A stretch of DNA of 34,639 nt. Origin: Burkholderiales bacterium. Its GTDB lineage: Bacteria > Pseudomonadota > Gammaproteobacteria > Burkholderiales > Usitatibacteraceae. Where the stretch lies: the NCBI GenBank assembly GCA_026125445.1, contig JAHCLE010000021.1:1-34639 (forward strand), written 5' to 3'. The number at the start of each line of letters is the position of its first letter. The first letter of the stretch is position 1. The notes beneath the pieces were generated by a model. The model was not told the DNA's origin and made no database searches. It saw only the letters and a program-made list of their open reading frames with translations. Positions 1 to 7,176 of this stretch are shown here, one piece after another. A program made the position numbers and the translations under genes.

Positions 1-1015
1 TCGCGAATCGTCCCGCGATCGTCGTGGCGGCGGCGACCGTCACCTGCTGTCCCAGGATCGCGCGCGCCGCGATCTCGAAGCCGTCGACGGCGCCGGGCAG
101 GCGAAGGCCCGGATGCGCCTCGGCAAGCGGTCCCAGCGCGGCGGCGATCTCGTCGGGTCGGCAGGCGAGGTCGAGGAGCGATTTCACGCGCGCGAGGAGC
201 ACCGGCACGGCGCCCGCGAGCGAGGCGCTCGCCGTGACGCGCAGGGCGGACTTGCGTGGCGACGGCGCGACCTCGATCCAGCCCGCGTGCGCGCGGCCCG
301 CACGCTCGAGGCGGACGCTGCGCCGGTAGCGGCGGCCGTCGACGCGTTCCACGCCCGCGATCGAGCGCCGGTCCAGGAAGGCGAGCATCGCCGGCCAGTC
401 GTAGGGCGGGCGGTAGGCGAGGTCGAAGGAAAGCCTGTCCGCGGGACCGTGCGAGGGCGCGCTGCGGCGAAGCTCGCCCGGCGTCATCCGGTAGCGCGTG
501 CGGAAGAGGTCGTTGAAGCGGCGAAGGCTCGAGAAGCCGCTCGCCATCGCCACGTCGAGGACCGGCATCGCGGTGTCGGTGAGCAGGCGTTTGGCGAGCA
601 GCAGGCGCTGCGTCTGCGCGTACTCCACCGGCGAGACGCCGAACTGCTCCTGGAACACGCGGCGCAGGTGCCGGTCGGTGACGCCGAGCTGGGCGGCGAG
701 GTCCGCGAGGCTCCCCTCCTCGAGGCGTCCGTCCTCGATCAATCCCGCGGCTGCCTGCGCGAGGCGCAGGTTCGCGTCGACGCTGGCATAGCCCGGCGCG
801 AGCTCCGGCCGGCAGCGCAGGCACGGCCGGAACCCCTTCGCCTCCGCCGCCGCCGCGCTCGGGAAGAACGAGCAGTTGCGCGCGAGCGGCGTCTTCGCCG
901 TGCACACGGGGCGGCAGTAGATGCCGGTGGTGCCCACGCCCACGAAGAAGCGCCCGTCGAAGCGGGAATCGTGGGTGACGAGAGCCCGGTAGCACTGGTC
1001 GGGGTCGAGGATCAT
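1..1015 (-). CDS. alkA: Ada N-terminal/AraC HTH/AlkA fusion: DNA-3-methyladenine glycosylase (partial, C-terminus off window)
   Basis: Alkylation-repair protein cut by the left edge; 338 residues are visible from the ATG at 1015. Residues 1-75 are an Ada zinc-binding domain with four cysteines at 34, 38, 65 and 68, matching the spacing of the phosphotriester-accepting site of E. coli Ada (38, 42, 69, 72). Residues about 80-182 are an AraC-type helix-turn-helix. From about 190 the sequence resembles the AlkA N-terminal domain and reaches an AILGQQVTVAAA stretch typical of HhH glycosylases; the catalytic aspartate would lie beyond the window. It has a glycosylase in place of the O6-methyltransferase domain of E. 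coli Ada, a known architecture in proteobacteria and actinobacteria. Likely role: sensing methyl-phosphotriesters, activating the adaptive response and excising alkylated bases. No Shine-Dalgarno precedes the ATG; a GATAAT hexamer lies 6 nt upstream. Confidence 0.9.
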   Translation of the reverse strand, partial: MILDPDQCYRALVTHDSRFDGRFFVGVGTTGIYCRPVCTAKTPLARNCSFFPSAAAAEAKGFRPCLRCRPELAPGYASVDANLRLAQAAAGLIEDGRLEEGSLADLAAQLGVTDRHLRRVFQEQFGVSPVEYAQTQRLLLAKRLLTDTAMPVLDVAMASGFSSLRRFNDLFRTRYRMTPGELRRSAPSHGPADRLSFDLAYRPPYDWPAMLAFLDRRSIAGVERVDGRRYRRSVRLERAGRAHAGWIEVAPSPRKSALRVTASASLAGAVPVLLARVKSLLDLACRPDEIAAALGPLAEAHPGLRLPGAVDGFEIAARAILGQQVTVAAATTIAGRFA

Positions 1016-1021
1016 GCCGGC

Positions 1022-1028
1022 ATTATCC
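1022..1028 (-). promoter_or_regulatory. Putative -10 element (GGATAAT) for the Ada/AlkA fusion gene
   Basis: On the minus strand GGATAAT ends 6 nt before the ATG at 1015. A transcript starting about 7 nt after the hexamer would begin at the start codon. No convincing -35 box was seen. Confidence 0.4.
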
Positions 1029-1080
1029 GCCGATCGCGTGACCCCGCTCGCCGTTTTCGGACATGGATATCGCGAAAGGG

Positions 1081-1139
1081 TGAAATGGGGTCAGGTTACT
1101 TTGCACGTTTCTTGTGCAAAGTAACCTGACCCCATTTCA
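1081..1139. repeat. Perfect 26-bp inverted repeat with 7-nt loop (REP-like or terminator hairpin)
   Basis: The left arm is 1081-1106, the loop 1107-1113 (gtttctt) and the right arm 1114-1139, with no mismatch. The arms contain a GGGGTCAGGTTACTTT core that reads the same on both strands and is much more AT-rich than its surroundings. It lies 5 nt beyond the stop codon of the OsmC gene, between two leftward genes, so it could end the OsmC/MFS transcript. Its sequence also resembles the long palindromes dispersed in beta- and gammaproteobacterial genomes that have been linked to REP-associated Y1 transposases; that resemblance is from memory. No transposase lies beside it. Confidence 0.85.
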
Positions 1140-1144
1140 TTGCG

Positions 1145-1621
1145 CTAACCGGCTTCGACGATCTCCGGCTCGTTCTCCACGGGGAAGTTCACGGAGTTGG
1201 CGACGAAGCAGTGCTCGTGCGCCTTGGCGTGCATGGCGCGCGCCTCCTCGAGGTTCGTGCCCTTCGCCACCGTGACCTTCGGGCGCAGCAGGCCCGAGAC
1301 GATCTTCATCTTGCCGATGGCCGCGTCCTTCGCGAGGACGACGGTGGCCCGGTCCTCGTACGCGAGCACCGCCACGCGCCGCTTCGACGCAAGGGCGAGA
1401 TAGGTCAGCATGTGGCAGTGCGCGAGCGCCATGGCCACCAGCTCCTCCGGGTTGTAGCGCGAGGCGTCGCCCCCGAACACCGTGGGCGAGGAGCCCGGCA
1501 CGTCGGCGTGGCCGGGGCTGCCGAGCACGGCATTGCGCGAGAACGCGGGGTCCGGCGGCAGCTTCTGCGCGGGATCCGCGGGCCACCTCACGGTCGCTTC
1601 GAAGACGTGTTCGTCGCTCAT
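1145..1621 (-). CDS. OsmC family peroxiredoxin-like protein
   Basis: A 158-residue OsmC/Ohr-superfamily protein, the usual length for the family. The two redox cysteines are present: C69 in ALAHCHMLTYL and C138 in HEHCFVANSV. These proteins reduce organic hydroperoxides in the cytoplasm with thiol donors. The start at 1621 is chosen because MSDEHVFEATVRW matches the family N-terminus and an AAGGAAG Shine-Dalgarno lies just upstream; a longer frame to 1750 would read through the MFS gene. It begins 16 bp after the stop of the MFS gene, so the two probably form an operon transcribed from about 2819. Whether it belongs to the OsmC or the Ohr branch cannot be settled here. Confidence 0.9.
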   Translation of the reverse strand: MSDEHVFEATVRWPADPAQKLPPDPAFSRNAVLGSPGHADVPGSSPTVFGGDASRYNPEELVAMALAHCHMLTYLALASKRRVAVLAYEDRATVVLAKDAAIGKMKIVSGLLRPKVTVAKGTNLEEARAMHAKAHEHCFVANSVNFPVENEPEIVEAG

Positions 1622-1637
1622 CGATCTTCCTTTCGAG

Positions 1638-2819
1638 TCAGGCGGCAGCCGCCGCCGCGCGGCGCCTGAGCGCCAGCCAGAGCGCCGCCGAGCCCGCGAT
1701 CGCGAGGAACGGCAGCGCCACGTAGTTGAGGGTGTTCCAGCCCGAGGCATTCACCAGCACGCCCGAGGTGAAGGACGAGGTGGCCGTGGTGCAGAAGACG
1801 AGGATCTCGTTGGCCCCCTGCGTCTTCGCCTTCTCGGCCGGGCGGTAGGCCTCGGTGAGGAGCGTCGTGCCGCCCACGTACATGAAGTTCCAGCCCACGC
1901 CCAGCAGCACGAGCGACCACCAGAAGTGCACGACCTGCTGCCCGGAGAGCGCGATCCCCACGCAGGCGAACATCGCGGCCACGCCCGCCATCATGACGTT
2001 GAGCACGCCGAAGCGGTGGATGAGGGAGCCGGTGAAGAAGGACGGGCCGAACATCGCGATCACGTGCGCGGAGATGACGCTCGCGGCGGCGGCGTAGGGA
2101 TGCCCGCAGAAGCCCATCGCGAGCGGCGTGGAGGTCATGAGGAGGTTCATCACGCCGTAGCCCAGCGCGCCCACGAGGACGGCGACCACGAAGACGGGCT
2201 GCGCCATGATTTCCTTCAGGGGCCGGGTCGCGCCGTGCGCCTCCTCGGCGTGCGGATCCGGGATCCGCAGCCCCGCGAGGATCGCCATCGTCACGAGGCA
2301 GAAGCCCATGAGGGAGGCGTAGGAGGCGAGGAAGGTCGGCTGGACGAGATCGCGCGTCACCTTGCTCATCTCCGGGCCGATGATCCCGCCCACGAGGCCG
2401 CCGGCCATCACCAGCGAGATGGCGCGCGCCTTCCAGTGCACGGGCGTGGCGTCTGCCGCGGCGAAGCGGTAGTACTGTCCGAAGGCGTTGTAGGTGCCGA
2501 GCACGAGCGTGCCCAGGACGAGCGTCCAGAAGCTCGATAGCCAGATCGCCAGCGTGGTGATGGCGCCGCCCGCCAGCCCGAAGAGCGTTCCGGTGAGGAA
2601 GCCGTTCCTGCGTCCCACCCGCTTCATCCACAGCGAGGCGGGGAAGGTGGAGAGCGCCGCGCCCACGACGTAGCCCGTGACCGGGAGCGTGGCGAGCATC
2701 TTGTTGTCGGCGAGCGCGAACCCCGCCAGCCCGTTCAGGCTGATGAGCGTGACGTTGTTGGTGAAGAGCAGCGCCTGGCAGCAGGCGAGGAGGGCGACGT
2801 TTCGGCCGGCGTGTTGCAT
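1638..2819 (-). CDS. MFS family transporter, substrate unknown
   Basis: A 393-residue polytopic membrane protein with about 12 hydrophobic segments and the major-facilitator look: a basic loop (WMKRVGRRNGF) between the second and third segments, and a long charged central loop (IPDPHAEEAHGATRPLKE) dividing the halves. Proteins of this class move small molecules across the inner membrane, often as proton-coupled drug or metabolite exporters; nothing in the sequence fixes the substrate. The C-terminus ends in an Arg/Ala tail. It precedes the OsmC gene by 16 bp, which suggests a role in oxidative or xenobiotic stress, but this rests on context only. The ATG at 2819 has no Shine-Dalgarno; a TAGAAT hexamer ends 6 nt upstream of it. 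Confidence 0.88.
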   Translation of the reverse strand: MQHAGRNVALLACCQALLFTNNVTLISLNGLAGFALADNKMLATLPVTGYVVGAALSTFPASLWMKRVGRRNGFLTGTLFGLAGGAITTLAIWLSSFWTLVLGTLVLGTYNAFGQYYRFAAADATPVHWKARAISLVMAGGLVGGIIGPEMSKVTRDLVQPTFLASYASLMGFCLVTMAILAGLRIPDPHAEEAHGATRPLKEIMAQPVFVVAVLVGALGYGVMNLLMTSTPLAMGFCGHPYAAAASVISAHVIAMFGPSFFTGSLIHRFGVLNVMMAGVAAMFACVGIALSGQQVVHFWWSLVLLGVGWNFMYVGGTTLLTEAYRPAEKAKTQGANEILVFCTTATSSFTSGVLVNASGWNTLNYVALPFLAIAGSAALWLALRRRAAAAAA

Positions 2820-2825
2820 CAGCGC

Positions 2826-2831
2826 ATTCTA
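2826..2831 (-). promoter_or_regulatory. Putative -10 element (TAGAAT) for the MFS gene
   Basis: Minus-strand TAGAAT ends 6 nt before the ATG at 2819, the same spacing as at the genes starting at 1015 and 7037. It implies a leaderless or nearly leaderless transcript. No clear -35 box. Confidence 0.4.
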
Positions 2832-2854
2832 ATGCGCCGCGCGCCGCCGCGAGG

Positions 2855-3379
2855 CTACAAGGGCTTGCGACGGTAGGTGAGGGTCTCGTGGCGGACCTCG
2901 CCGCTCTTCTCGCGGATCGCGAGCTTCACCACCAGCCCGTCCGCGCCCTGGCGCTGGAACACGATGCGACCGAAGGCGATCTCGTCCGCCGAGACCCTCG
3001 ACAGCCGGATGCGAAGCGCCTTGTCCTTCTCTTCCCACCCCACCCAGTCGGGATTGAAGTGCTTCACGACGAACTGGAGCGTGTCGTCGACCTCCTCGAT
3101 GGCGAAGAGCTCGTAGAAGCCGGGCCTGCCGTCCGCCTTCACGAGGCGGAACGCGCCGAGCAGCACGCCCGCCTTCGGCGGCAGCCACACGTCCTCGACG
3201 CGGCCCCCGAGCCCCTCGCCTTCCCAGTAGCCCTGCAGCCACGCGACGTCGGCGATGCGCGCGGCGGGCGCGGGCGGCCTGGCAGCCGCTTCGGGGGCGG
3301 GTGTTCCGGGAGACGGGTACTGCGCCGCGGCTGCGCCCGCGAGCAGGATGAGAACTGCGGCGGCGATCGTTCGGCGCAT
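2855..3379 (-). CDS. Secreted DUF6265-like protein
   Basis: A 174-residue protein with a clear Sec signal peptide (residues 1 to about 19: Met-Arg-Arg, a hydrophobic Ala/Leu core, then an AAAAQ cleavage region) and a Pro/Ala-rich linker to about residue 42. The folded part, about 45-170, starts with [12 protein letters not shown] and is rich in alternating beta-strand patterns, as in DUF6265 and related lipocalin-like periplasmic proteins. No catalytic motif is recognised and the function is unknown. A GGAG lies 5 nt before the ATG. It is divergent from the aldo/keto reductase gene and shares a 68-bp intergenic space with it. Confidence 0.75.
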   Translation of the reverse strand: MRRTIAAAVLILLAGAAAAQYPSPGTPAPEAAARPPAPAARIADVAWLQGYWEGEGLGGRVEDVWLPPKAGVLLGAFRLVKADGRPGFYELFAIEEVDDTLQFVVKHFNPDWVGWEEKDKALRIRLSRVSADEIAFGRIVFQRQGADGLVVKLAIREKSGEVRHETLTYRRKPL

Positions 3380-3409
3380 GGCGGGCTCCGGGCCTCGGGC
3401 GGGAATGCG

Positions 3410-3416
3410 GGATAAT
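3410..3416 (+). promoter_or_regulatory. Putative -10 element (GGATAAT) for the aldo/keto reductase gene
   Basis: GGATAAT stands out in GC-rich sequence 31 nt before the ATG at 3448. No good -35 match is visible. The same GGATAAT core precedes the genes at 1015, 31849 and 33855. Confidence 0.3.
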
Positions 3417-3447
3417 GCCGCTTTCCTCCGCTTCCTCCAATCAAGCC

Positions 3448-4419
3448 ATGAACTACAAGCGACTGGGCCGCGCGGGCCTCAAGGTGAGCGAGCTCTCCTT
3501 CGGCTCGTGGGTGACCTACGGCAACCAGCTCGACGCGAAGGCGGCGGGCGAGTGCATGGCCGCGGCCTGGGACCTGGGCGTCAACTTCTTCGACAACGCC
3601 GAGGTCTACGCCGCCGGCGAGAGCGAGCGGATCATGGGGGAGGTGCTGAAGAAGCTCGCCTGGCCGCGCCTGAAGTACGTCGTCTCCACCAAGTTCTTCT
3701 GGGGCATCGTCGACGGCCCCAACTCGAGGAACACGCTCAACCGCAAGTACCTCATGCAGGCCATCGACGCGAGCCTGAAGCGCCTGCAGCTCGACTTCGT
3801 CGACCTCGTCTACTGCCACCGCCCGGACCCCGAGACGCCCATCGAGGAGACGGTGTGGGCCATGCACGACATGATCCGGCAGGGCAAGGCCCTCTACTGG
3901 GGCACGTCCGAGTGGAGCGCTTCCGAGATCATGGCCGCCTGGCAGATCGCCGAGCGCCACCACCTCGCCAAGCCCGTCGTGGAGCAGCCGCAATACAACC
4001 TCTTTCACCGCAAGCGCGTGGAAGGCGAGTACCGCCACCTCTACCACGACATCGGCCTGGGGCTCACCGTCTGGAGCCCGCTCGCCTCGGGGCTTCTCAC
4101 CGGCAAGTACCGGCAGGGCATTCCCAAGGACAGCCGCGGCGCCATCCCGCGCATGGCCTTCCTGGTGCCGGAGCTCACGCACGCCGGCCGCAACGCCGCC
4201 GTGGGGGAGCTCGAGTTCGTCGCGAAGGAGCTCGGCTGCACCCTCGCGCAGCTCGCCATCGCCTGGTGCGCCAAGAACCCGCACGTCTCCAGCGTGATCA
4301 CGGGCGCCTCGCGCGTCGAGCAGGTGAAGGAGAACCTGAAGGCGCTCGAGGTCCTGCCGAAGCTCACGGCGCCGGTGCTCGAGCAGATCGAGAAGATCGT
4401 CGCCGGGCACGGCGACTGA
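3448..4419 (+). CDS. Aldo/keto reductase, Kv-beta-like subfamily
   Basis: A 323-residue cytoplasmic NADPH-dependent oxidoreductase of the (beta/alpha)8 aldo/keto reductase family. The catalytic tetrad is visible: D49 and Y54 ([11 protein letters not shown]), K82 (STKFFW) and H124 (YCHRPD). The N-terminus [19 protein letters not shown] and the [13 protein letters not shown] stretch are typical of the voltage-gated K+ channel beta-subunit-like branch, which reduces aldehydes and ketones. The start at 3448 is preferred over an in-frame ATG 33 nt upstream because MNYKRLG is the family N-terminus. The physiological substrate is not known. A potassium channel and a Kef antiporter lie 3-5 kb away, but no link to them can be shown from the sequence. 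It is convergent with the UspA gene, 18 bp apart. Confidence 0.92.
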   Translation: MNYKRLGRAGLKVSELSFGSWVTYGNQLDAKAAGECMAAAWDLGVNFFDNAEVYAAGESERIMGEVLKKLAWPRLKYVVSTKFFWGIVDGPNSRNTLNRKYLMQAIDASLKRLQLDFVDLVYCHRPDPETPIEETVWAMHDMIRQGKALYWGTSEWSASEIMAAWQIAERHHLAKPVVEQPQYNLFHRKRVEGEYRHLYHDIGLGLTVWSPLASGLLTGKYRQGIPKDSRGAIPRMAFLVPELTHAGRNAAVGELEFVAKELGCTLAQLAIAWCAKNPHVSSVITGASRVEQVKENLKALEVLPKLTAPVLEQIEKIVAGHGD

Positions 4420-4437
4420 GGCGCGGGCGGCCTCCCC

Positions 4438-5325
4438 TCAGGCGCCCGCGGGCGCCTGGACCACGAGCACGTCGCAGCCCGCGTCCGCGAGGACGTGGCG
4501 AGTGACGCTGCCCAGCAGGAGGTCGGCCGCCGCCGACTGCCCGCGCTTGCCGATCACGATGAGGTCGGCGCGCAGCTCGCGCGCCTTGGCGAGCACCACC
4601 ATCGGCGCCCGTCCCATGGCCACCGCGTGCGCCAGCCGGCTGCGGTCGCCGCCCACGGCCGCCAGCGTCGCGGCCATCCTCTCGCGGGCCTCCTGGCGCA
4701 CCTCGGCGCGGTAGGCGCGCAGGTGCTCCTCGCTCACGCCCGCGATCCGCAGCTTGCCCTCGAACTGAAGGGCGCAGGCGTGCACCAGCACGATGTCGGC
4801 CCCGGGGGCGAGCCGCCTCGCGAAGGCGAGCGCGGCATCCGAATGGGGCGAGAAATCCACCGCGGCCACCACGCGCCGGTAGGGCCCCCGCCCGGGACGG
4901 CGCGCCACCAGGATCGGCTGGCGGCAACGCGACAGCAGGCGATCGGCGGTGGAGCCCAGGATCATGTCGCGGATCGGGTTCCAGCCGCGCGCGCCCACCA
5001 CGAGGAGCGCCGCGCCCGCGGCGGCCGCGAGGATCGCGGGGATCACCTCGCCCTGCTCGACGCGAACGCTCGCGCCAGCCGGCCCGGCGGGAAGCCCCGC
5101 GGCGAGCTCGTCCAGCATCGCGCGCACGCCGTCGACCACGCGCGCCTGGGCGCCGGCGTGGGGCCGCAGCATGTCGCGAAGCGACGTGACCGAGGCGTTG
5201 CTCAGGACGTGCAGGAGCTCGAGCCGGGCGCCCTGCTCGGCGGCGACGAGGGCCGCCCGTCGGGCGGCGCGCCTCGCGTCGTCGGAGAAGTCCACCGCGG
5301 CCAGCACCGGGTCGATCGCGTTCAT
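4438..5325 (-). CDS. Tandem-domain universal stress protein (UspA family)
   Basis: A 295-residue protein made of two UspA domains (about 1-143 and 149-290). Each ends with the ATP-binding pattern G-2x-G-9x-G-(S/T): GARGWNPIRDMILGS in the first and GKRGQSAAADLLLGS in the second, so both halves may bind ATP. UspA proteins are cytoplasmic factors induced by starvation and stress, and many associate with transporters. Its ATG overlaps the stop of the Kef-type antiporter in an ATGA, so translation is probably coupled and the two proteins may work together, for example with the Usp acting as a nucleotide-sensing regulator of the antiporter; that is inference. The end of the gene contains an 18-bp GC palindrome (4440-4457). 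Confidence 0.92.
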   Translation of the reverse strand: MNAIDPVLAAVDFSDDARRAARRAALVAAEQGARLELLHVLSNASVTSLRDMLRPHAGAQARVVDGVRAMLDELAAGLPAGPAGASVRVEQGEVIPAILAAAAGAALLVVGARGWNPIRDMILGSTADRLLSRCRQPILVARRPGRGPYRRVVAAVDFSPHSDAALAFARRLAPGADIVLVHACALQFEGKLRIAGVSEEHLRAYRAEVRQEARERMAATLAAVGGDRSRLAHAVAMGRAPMVVLAKARELRADLIVIGKRGQSAAADLLLGSVTRHVLADAGCDVLVVQAPAGA

Positions 5326-7037
5326 CGGTCCTCCTTGCGGGTGCCCTTGCCCATGCGCTCGAGCAGGTGGCGGGACATGCCTCTGGCGAGCTCGTCCTCG
5401 CCCATGAAGATGGTGCCGATGCCCTCGCGCCGCAGCATCGCCGCCTCGTCCTCGCTGTGGGTGCGCACGATCACCTCGATGGGCGGATTCAGGGTGCGCG
5501 CGGTCTCCACCACCTTTCGCACGTCGAAGGCGTCGGGCGTGGCGATGACGAGGACGGCGGCGCGCGCGACGTGCGCCTGGATCAGGGTCGCGGGCTCGGC
5601 CGCGTCGCCGCAGACGGCGTGGATGCCCTTCTCGCGCATGCGCTCGACCTTCTCGCGGTTCTGCTCGGCCACGACGAAGTCCACGCCCTTGTCGCGCATG
5701 GCCTCGGCGATGCGCCGCCCGACGCGGCCGTAGCCGACGAGCACCACCTGGCCCGTGAGCTGCGACTGCGGCACCGACATGGGCAGCTGCGCGAGCGGGT
5801 CGTCGCGCAGCTCCAGCCTGCGCGCCAGGGCCGAGCGCTCGTGGATCCACGCCCGCGCGGGCTCCACGAGCGCGAACATGGTCGAGTTCAGCGCGATGGA
5901 GATGAGCGAGCCGGCGAGGATGAGCGTGTGCCCTTCCGGCGGCAGCAGCCCCAGGGCCGAGCCCAGGCTCGCGAGGATGAAGGAGAACTCGCCGATCTGC
6001 GCGAGGCTCGCGCCCACGACGAGCGCCGTGTTGAGCGGGTAGCGGAAGACGAGCACCAGGGCGATGGCGGCGATCGTCTTGCCCACCATGACGATCGCCA
6101 CGACCGCGAGGAGCTTCAGCGGCTGCTCGACGAGCACCTGCGGGTCGAAGAGCATGCCCACGGAGACGAAGAAGAGCACGGAGAAGGCCTCGCGAAGCGG
6201 CAGCGACTCGTCGGCGGCGCGGTGGCTGAACTCCGACTCGCGCATCATCATCCCCGCGAAGAAGGCGCCCAACGCGAACGAGACGTCGAAGAGCCTGGCC
6301 GAGCCGTAGGCCACGCCCACCGCGGTGGCGATGACGCACAGGGTGAAGAGCTCGCGCGAGCCCGTCTTCGCCACCAGCCACAGCAGGCGCGGGAACACGC
6401 GCCGTCCCACCAGCAGCATCAGCGCGACGAAGGCGGCCACCTTGGCGAGCGTGATGCCCAGCGCCTCGAGGAGCGAGGCGCCGCCCGCGGTCGCGGCCTC
6501 CGCGCGGCCGCCCAGGAGCGCAGCGACGGCGGGCAGGACGACCAGCACGAGGACCATGGCGAGGTCCTCCACCACGAGCCAGCCCACGGCGATGCGGCCG
6601 TTCACGGTCTCGAGGACGCCGCGGTCCTCGAGCGCGCGCAGCAGCACCACCGTGCTCGCGCACGACAGGCAAAGGCCGAAGACCAGCGCCTCGCCCGCCC
6701 GCCAGCCCCAGAGCGAGGCCACCCCCGCCCCGAGCGCCGTGGCGGCCGCGATCTGCACCAGCGCGCCGGGAACCGCGATGCGCCGCACCGACAGCAGGTC
6801 GCCCAGCGACAGGTGCAGCCCCACGCCGAACATGAGCAGCATCACGCCGATCTCGGCGAGCTGGCCCGCGAGCGCCACGTCGGCGACGAATCCCGGCGTG
6901 TGCGGCCCCACGAGGATGCCGGCCAGGAGGTAGCCCACGATGGGCGGCAGCCTCGCGCGCGAGGCCACGATGCCCAGGACCATGGCGAGTCCCAGGCCGG
7001 CGGCGATCGTGGTGATGAGGGAGACGTCGTGGGGCAT
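5322..7037 (-). CDS. Kef-type (CPA2) K+/H+ antiporter with RCK domain, YbaL-like
   Basis: A 571-residue inner-membrane monovalent cation:proton antiporter. Residues about 8-390 form the Na+/H+-exchanger domain of CPA2 proteins, including VVEDLAM (155-161) and the AQIGEFSFILA motif (346-356). Residues about 430-545 are a TrkA-N/RCK Rossmann domain starting GQVVLVGYGRVG, which binds NAD(H) or another nucleotide and gates transport. The domain order and length match YbaL/KefB-type proteins. The expected role is potassium efflux coupled to proton uptake during electrophile or pH stress. It is the first gene of a two-gene leftward unit with the UspA gene (ATGA overlap). The start at 7037 lacks a Shine-Dalgarno; a TAGAAT hexamer ends 6 nt upstream. 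It is divergent from the potassium channel gene. Confidence 0.93.
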   Translation of the reverse strand: MPHDVSLITTIAAGLGLAMVLGIVASRARLPPIVGYLLAGILVGPHTPGFVADVALAGQLAEIGVMLLMFGVGLHLSLGDLLSVRRIAVPGALVQIAAATALGAGVASLWGWRAGEALVFGLCLSCASTVVLLRALEDRGVLETVNGRIAVGWLVVEDLAMVLVLVVLPAVAALLGGRAEAATAGGASLLEALGITLAKVAAFVALMLLVGRRVFPRLLWLVAKTGSRELFTLCVIATAVGVAYGSARLFDVSFALGAFFAGMMMRESEFSHRAADESLPLREAFSVLFFVSVGMLFDPQVLVEQPLKLLAVVAIVMVGKTIAAIALVLVFRYPLNTALVVGASLAQIGEFSFILASLGSALGLLPPEGHTLILAGSLISIALNSTMFALVEPARAWIHERSALARRLELRDDPLAQLPMSVPQSQLTGQVVLVGYGRVGRRIAEAMRDKGVDFVVAEQNREKVERMREKGIHAVCGDAAEPATLIQAHVARAAVLVIATPDAFDVRKVVETARTLNPPIEVIVRTHSEDEAAMLRREGIGTIFMGEDELARGMSRHLLERMGKGTRKEDR

Positions 7038-7043
7038 GCCCCG

Positions 7044-7049
7044 ATTCTA
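7044..7049 (-). promoter_or_regulatory. Putative -10 element (TAGAAT) for the Kef antiporter gene
   Basis: Minus-strand TAGAAT ends 6 nt before the ATG at 7037, repeating the arrangement at 2819 and 1015 and suggesting a leaderless mRNA. No clear -35 box. Confidence 0.4.
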
Positions 7050-7176
7050 GTCGCCGGGGGGCGCGGCTCGCGTGGCGATTCGCGATACCCGCAGGGCTGG
7101 GCGTCGTGCGTCCTTGATCCTCGTCAGCACGGCGGAGGCATCCCGGCGCGCTAATGGAGGCTCCCGGAGCGCGCCC

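Noticed and set aside
113-1129. A plus-strand frame of 338 codons at the left end
   Set aside because: It is antisense to the Ada/AlkA gene, whose zinc cysteines, helix-turn-helix and glycosylase motifs are unmistakable. The plus frame is Arg/Glu/Ala low-complexity and ends inside the inverted repeat.
4440-4457. An 18-bp GC palindrome as a bidirectional terminator between the aldo/keto reductase and UspA genes
   Set aside because: It lies inside the last UspA codons (Ala/Gly/Pro) and has no T tract; codon use alone can explain it.
7072-7176. An upstream GTG start for the potassium channel gene
   Set aside because: It adds 35 Arg/Ser-rich residues without family resemblance and lies only 34 bp from the divergent Kef start. 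The TTG at 7177 has a better ribosome site.
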